Positions 60,310 through 64,000 of a stretch of 64,000 nt of DNA are shown here, piece by piece. Origin of the DNA: Bradyrhizobium semiaridum (GTDB lineage: Bacteria > Pseudomonadota > Alphaproteobacteria > Rhizobiales > Xanthobacteraceae); NCBI RefSeq assembly GCF_020329505.1, contig NZ_JAGKJJ010000009.1, positions 62,001 through 126,000 of the forward strand, given 5' to 3'. The position numbers and the translations under genes were made by a program. Under the pieces are notes generated by a model. That model ran no database searches. It saw only the letters and a list, made by a program, of their open reading frames with translations, and had not been told where the DNA came from. How positions within the stretch are numbered: the first letter of the stretch is position 1; each line of letters opens with the position of its first letter.

Positions 60310-60870
60310 TCACCGCCGCGACAGCGGCGCGGGCGGCGGCGGGGCGGTGGCGCCGGCGGCGAGCGAGCGCTGCACCATCACGGTGTCGGACCAGCGGCCG
60401 TAGCGATAGGCGACGCCGGGCAGATGGCCGACGCGGGCGAAGCCGAAGCGGTCGTGCAGCTTGAGCGAGGCGGCATTGTCACTGTCGATATAGCCGATCA
60501 TCTGGCGGAAGCCCGCCGCGGCGCAGGTGTCGATCAATTCCTGCAGCAGCCGTCCGCCGACACCCTTGCCGGTGACGCGGTGATGCACGTAGATCGAGTG
60601 CTTCACCGTGTAGCGATAGGCCGGACGCTTGCGGAACAGCACCACATAGGCATAGCCGACCACCTCGCCATCGCAGACCGCGACGAGATGCGGCAGGCGG
60701 GTGTTGCGCAAATTCTTGCGGCGGTCGCGCAAATCGTCGGGCTCCGGCGTACCGCTGTCGTCGACGCTCTCCTCGACGCCGCGGCGGATGTGGTGGCGGT
60801 AGATCGACAGCATCGCATCGACGTCGCTGTCGCGCGAGGCACGGACGGTGATCTCGTAATCATTCTCCAT
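60310..60870 (-). CDS. GNAT family N-acetyltransferase
   Basis: A 186-residue GNAT (PAT/bar-like, phosphinothricin-type). The acetyl-CoA site is VHHRVTGKGVGGRLLQEL (R/Q-x2-G-x-G/A), and YIDSDNAASLKLHDRFGF is motif B. The start at 60870 begins MENDYEITVRAS. It lies 19 bp downstream of the decarboxylase gene on the same strand, which suggests a shared transcript and perhaps a polyamine or amino-acid substrate. The C-terminal ~20 residues are Pro-rich. Confidence 0.87.
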   Translation of the reverse strand: MENDYEITVRASRDSDVDAMLSIYRHHIRRGVEESVDDSGTPEPDDLRDRRKNLRNTRLPHLVAVCDGEVVGYAYVVLFRKRPAYRYTVKHSIYVHHRVTGKGVGGRLLQELIDTCAAAGFRQMIGYIDSDNAASLKLHDRFGFARVGHLPGVAYRYGRWSDTVMVQRSLAAGATAPPPPAPLSRR

Positions 60871-60889
60871 TATCGCAACGTCCCGTCGA

Positions 60890-63247
60890 TCATTCGGCGA
60901 CGACATAGGTGTAGAAGCGGACCCGGCCGGACTCGTCGATTTCCTTGTAGATGCCCTGGACCTCGACCTCGAAACCCGGGAAGGCGTTGAAGCTCGCCTC
61001 GAACATCTTGAGATAGTCGATCATCGGTTTGCTGCGCTCCGTCAGTCGCTCGCCGGGAACGATGGTGGCTATACCCGGAGGATAGACCACGAACGGCGTC
61101 GCGGCGACCCGGCCGTAGATTTCGCCGATCGGCAAATAGTCGACGTCGTTGCGGATCAGATATTGCGCGGCCTGGCGCGGCGACATCGCCATCTCAGGCA
61201 GGTGTTCGGGCAGGAACTGCTTGGCCTGCAAGGTCGAGACGCCGCCATCGCGGAAGAAGCGGTGCATGTCGCCGCAGAGGTCGCGCAGCCGCACCCCGGC
61301 GTAGCGCTGCGGACGGCGGCGGAAAAATTCGGGGATGACGTCCTCGATCAGCGCGTTGTCGTCGTGCAGCTTCTTGAAGGCGACGAGGCCCGACACCAGC
61401 GTGCCGGCCTTGCTGGCCTCGACGCCGGGCGTCAAGAGGAAGAGCAGGGAGTTGAGATCGTTCTTCTCGGCGACGATCTGGTTCTCGCGCAGATATTGCG
61501 CCACGACCGGCGCGGGAATGCCGTGATCGGCGTAGGCGCCGGTGGCGTGATCGAAGCCCGGCGTCAGCAGAGTGAGCTTGTTCGGGTCGGTCATGGCGAA
61601 GCCCGCGGTCAGCTCGGGGAAGCCGTGCCAGGTCTCGCCCGGGCTGAGCTGCCAAAGCGATGGATCGGTCGCGAGCTGATCGGTCGAGATCGTATCCCAG
61701 GCGACGTTGTGCACGCCGCCGTCGCGGGCGACGTCGGGAATCTTCACGCGGTCCGGCACGAACGGCTCGAAGAACCAGCGCCGCTCCGGCCGCGTCTCCT
61801 TCTCCTCGAACTCGCGCTTGACGGCACGGATCTTCTTGCGCAGCTCGATGCCGAGCCGGATCGTGTCGTCCCACAAGACTTCGCCGGAGCGCCCCTTCAT
61901 CATTTGCGCGCCGACATCGAGCGAGGCGAAGATCGGGTAGAACGGCGAGGTCGAGGCGTGCTGCATGAAGCTTTCGTTGAAGCGGCGGTGCTCGACGCGG
62001 CGCTTCTGGCCCTTGATGTGGCGGTCGCGGATGTGGATCTGCGAGGCCTGCGAGAAGCTCGCGAGCTGCTTGTGGGTCGATTGCGTCGCGATGATGCCGG
62101 GCGCCTCCGGCCCGAGGTCGGACAGGCCCATGGCGAAGCGGCCGGCATAGATCGGGTGGAATTTCATGAAACCGGCCCAGGCCTCGTCGAACAGGATGTA
62201 GTCGCAGAGATGGCCGATCCGCTTCAGGATCATCTCGGCGGAGTGGATGGTGCCGTCATAGGTGCACTGCTCGACCACGGCGACGCGGAACGGGCGCTCC
62301 TTCTTCCAGGCGTTCTCGTCCTTGACCAGCGGATGCTTGCGGATGGCGTCGCGCAACGCGCTCTCGTCGAGCAGGTCCCAGCGCATCGGGCCGATCAGGC
62401 CCCAGGCGTTGCGCACGGTGGGCACATAGACCGGGATGCCGCCGCCGAGCAGCAGCGCGCCGTGGTGGGCGGCCTTGTGGTTGTTGCGGTCGAACAGCAC
62501 GAGGTCGCCGTCGGTGACGAGCGAGCCGAGCGCGACCTTGTTGGAGGTCGAGGTGCCGTTGAGCACGAAATAGGTCTTCTCCGCGCCGAAGATCCGCGCC
62601 GCCTCCTTCTGCGCCCGCAGCGCCGGGCCCTCATGGGTGAGGAGGTCGCCGAGGTCGAGCACGGAATTGTCGAGGTCGTCGCGGAACACGGCCTCGCCGA
62701 GATGCTCAACGAACACCCGCCCGATCGGGCTGCGGCTGTAGAACACGCCGCCATTGTGGCCGGGGCAGGTCCAGAGCTGGTTGCCTTCCTCGGCGTAATC
62801 GACCAGCGCGCCGAAGAACGGGGTCTTCAGCGTCTCCGCATATTGCTTGAGCCGGCTGATCAGGTTTTTCGCGATGAACGGCGGTGTCTCCTCGGACAGG
62901 AACACGTAGCCGTCGATGAAATCCAGCACTTCGACCGGCAGGTCCTCGAACCGCTTGCGGCGGATCAACAGGATGATCGGGAAGTCGAGGCCGCGGCGGC
63001 GCATCAGGTTGATCAGTGCCGCGGTCTTGCCCTCAAGCCCCTTCTTGCCCCAGTCGACCACCATGCAGCCGATCGCGGCATCGGTCTGCACCGCGATCTC
63101 GGCATCCTCCAGCTTGCGGGCGCGGACCACCTCGAAGCCGGAACGCTCGATTTCGGTGATGATCTGGTTGAAACGGATGCCCTCGAGATCGTCGGCCTCG
63201 AAAACCGGCGCGGCGAACAGGAAGTTGAAGCGTTTGAAATAGTCCAT
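60890..63247 (-). CDS. Orn/Lys/Arg decarboxylase (PLP-dependent)
   Basis: A 785-residue decarboxylase of the large inducible ornithine/lysine/arginine type. An N-terminal receiver-like (wing) domain covers ~1-120 (VRARKLEDAEIAV). The PLP core has CPGHNGGVFYSRSPIGR, the cofactor lysine in STHKQLASFSQ (~residue 386) and DEAWAGF. The C-terminal domain ends DESGRVRFYTYVV. It makes polyamines (putrescine, cadaverine or agmatine) or consumes protons. Which amino acid is unclear from sequence. Followed by the GNAT gene. Confidence 0.93.
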   Translation of the reverse strand: MDYFKRFNFLFAAPVFEADDLEGIRFNQIITEIERSGFEVVRARKLEDAEIAVQTDAAIGCMVVDWGKKGLEGKTAALINLMRRRGLDFPIILLIRRKRFEDLPVEVLDFIDGYVFLSEETPPFIAKNLISRLKQYAETLKTPFFGALVDYAEEGNQLWTCPGHNGGVFYSRSPIGRVFVEHLGEAVFRDDLDNSVLDLGDLLTHEGPALRAQKEAARIFGAEKTYFVLNGTSTSNKVALGSLVTDGDLVLFDRNNHKAAHHGALLLGGGIPVYVPTVRNAWGLIGPMRWDLLDESALRDAIRKHPLVKDENAWKKERPFRVAVVEQCTYDGTIHSAEMILKRIGHLCDYILFDEAWAGFMKFHPIYAGRFAMGLSDLGPEAPGIIATQSTHKQLASFSQASQIHIRDRHIKGQKRRVEHRRFNESFMQHASTSPFYPIFASLDVGAQMMKGRSGEVLWDDTIRLGIELRKKIRAVKREFEEKETRPERRWFFEPFVPDRVKIPDVARDGGVHNVAWDTISTDQLATDPSLWQLSPGETWHGFPELTAGFAMTDPNKLTLLTPGFDHATGAYADHGIPAPVVAQYLRENQIVAEKNDLNSLLFLLTPGVEASKAGTLVSGLVAFKKLHDDNALIEDVIPEFFRRRPQRYAGVRLRDLCGDMHRFFRDGGVSTLQAKQFLPEHLPEMAMSPRQAAQYLIRNDVDYLPIGEIYGRVAATPFVVYPPGIATIVPGERLTERSKPMIDYLKMFEASFNAFPGFEVEVQGIYKEIDESGRVRFYTYVVAE

Positions 63248-63338
63248 GCGTGTCCCCGATCTGTGCTGGCGCAGACGTGTCGGCACAATTCATGACAAAG
63301 GGATGACAGAATGCGGGCGTCGTGTGACTGCGCTGGCG

Positions 63339-64000
63339 TCAGCGCGCCATGGCTCGTGCCCATTCGGTGAATGCCTTGATGGCGTCGCGTTTCGGATGGT
63401 CCGGCCGGTGCACGATGTAGAAGCCGTATCCCGGCAGCGTCGTTCGCGAGACGGCGACGAGCCGGCCGTCTGCAAGCTCCGGCGCGACAAGGATGTCGCT
63501 GCAGATCGCGATGCCCTGGCCGGCGATGGCGGCTTCGATGGCGTGCAGTTCTTCGCGGAAGGTGAGGCCGGGTACGGCGGCCGGTGTCGCGGTGCCATTG
63601 CCGCGCCGGCAGGCCGCCTGAATCCAGCGTTCCCAGCGCGGCGCGGCACGATCGGAGGCTGGCCATTCGGCCTCGATCAGGGGGAATGCCGTCAGCTGCA
63701 CGGGACTGAGCGGTCGTCGCAATGCGCCGATCAGCGCCGGGCTGGCCACCGCATGGAACTGATCGCGAAACAGCTCGATGGCGCCTTCGGCCGGCGGCTT
63801 GCGCGCGTATCGGATCGCGATGTCGGCCTCACCGCCTGCGAGATCGAGCACGGCATCGGTGCCGACGATCTCGAGCCTCAAACGCGGATGGGCCTGGCGC
63901 CATTTCGCCAGTCTCGGCAGCAGCCAGCGTGCGGTGAAAGCGTTGGTCGCGGTGACCCGGAGCCGTTTGCCGGCCGTTCCAGTCCGCATCCGCTCCAGCG
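63339..64000 (-). CDS. LysR family transcriptional regulator, C-terminal part
   Basis: The frame runs beyond the right edge; about 220 C-terminal residues are visible. They form a LysR substrate-binding domain: LRVTATNAFTARWLLPRLAKW, ADIAIRYARKPP and GQGIAICSDILVAPELADG with TEWARAM at the end. The N-terminal helix-turn-helix lies outside. It resembles GcvA-type LysR regulators of amino-acid metabolism. The stop is 92 bp from the decarboxylase start; it may regulate that gene or one beyond the window. Confidence 0.9.
   Translation of the reverse strand, partial: LERMRTGTAGKRLRVTATNAFTARWLLPRLAKWRQAHPRLRLEIVGTDAVLDLAGGEADIAIRYARKPPAEGAIELFRDQFHAVASPALIGALRRPLSPVQLTAFPLIEAEWPASDRAAPRWERWIQAACRRGNGTATPAAVPGLTFREELHAIEAAIAGQGIAICSDILVAPELADGRLVAVSRTTLPGYGFYIVHRPDHPKRDAIKAFTEWARAMAR

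Noticed and set aside
61163..63295. A 710-residue open frame on the + strand
   Set aside because: It is exactly antisense to the Orn/Lys/Arg decarboxylase, which has all family motifs; the + frame is His/Arg/Asp-rich without any recognisable domain, typical of a shadow in high-GC DNA.

Overview
The window is high-GC DNA from an alphaproteobacterium, most probably Bradyrhizobium or a close relative. Three things point there: protein families typical of that group (a DUF3126 protein, PilZ proteins starting MEERR-like, Omp25/31-type barrels), strong GC bias at third codon positions with long antisense shadow frames, and several families of ~100 bp intergenic palindromes I associate with Bradyrhizobium genomes. 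The genus is an inference from remembered protein style, not from a search. No prophage, CRISPR array, rRNA or replication origin was seen. There is one tRNA, tRNA-Leu(UAA).

Layout. (1) 1-2.8 kb: end of a MetE-like gene, then a glutathione transferase, a DsbA-like isomerase and a quinone oxidoreductase. (2) 2.8-17.5 kb: a peptide/amide scavenging island. Leftward come two M20 deacylases, a dipeptide-type ABC transporter (two permeases and one fused double ATPase), an M81 (MlrC-like) metallopeptidase, another M20 amidohydrolase, an amidase, an enoyl-CoA hydratase and an esterase. The transporter's solute-binding protein is divergent on the + strand. (3) 17.5-31 kb: mixed housekeeping and hypothetical genes, including a frameshifted PilZ pseudogene, tRNA-Leu, cysE, gamma-carbonic anhydrase, small secreted Gly-rich proteins, a Tat-exported dienelactone hydrolase and an isolated fabA. 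(4) 31-39.7 kb: a TetR regulator with a perfect 18-bp palindrome upstream, a LapG-type cysteine peptidase and a tandem PilZ protein, a zinc alcohol dehydrogenase, a cyclic-nucleotide-domain patatin, an amidohydrolase and a plsY that looks cyanobacterial.

(5) 39.7-51 kb is the most accessory-looking part: an IS5-type transposase fragment, an IclR-controlled Bug-type binding protein plus MBL hydrolase, a 1067-residue TonB receptor fused to an Omp25/31-type second barrel and divergent from an MntR/DtxR regulator, and a 1212-residue AIDA-repeat/RTX-like surface protein with a ~190-residue internal duplication. (6) 51.4-64 kb: a Tat-exported paralogue of the peptide-binding protein, a three-subunit molybdenum hydroxylase, an ornithine cyclodeaminase homologue, DUF4239 and HdeD membrane proteins, dodecin, a GNAT acetyltransferase, an Orn/Lys/Arg decarboxylase and the end of a LysR regulator.

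The best candidates for new biology are the two-barrel TonB receptor beside MntR, the hybrid AIDA/RTX protein with the duplicated module, the peptide/amide catabolic island with its dispersed binding-protein paralogue, and several clear operator-like dyads (31903, 42146, 46353, 53254, and the pair at 33441-33508).
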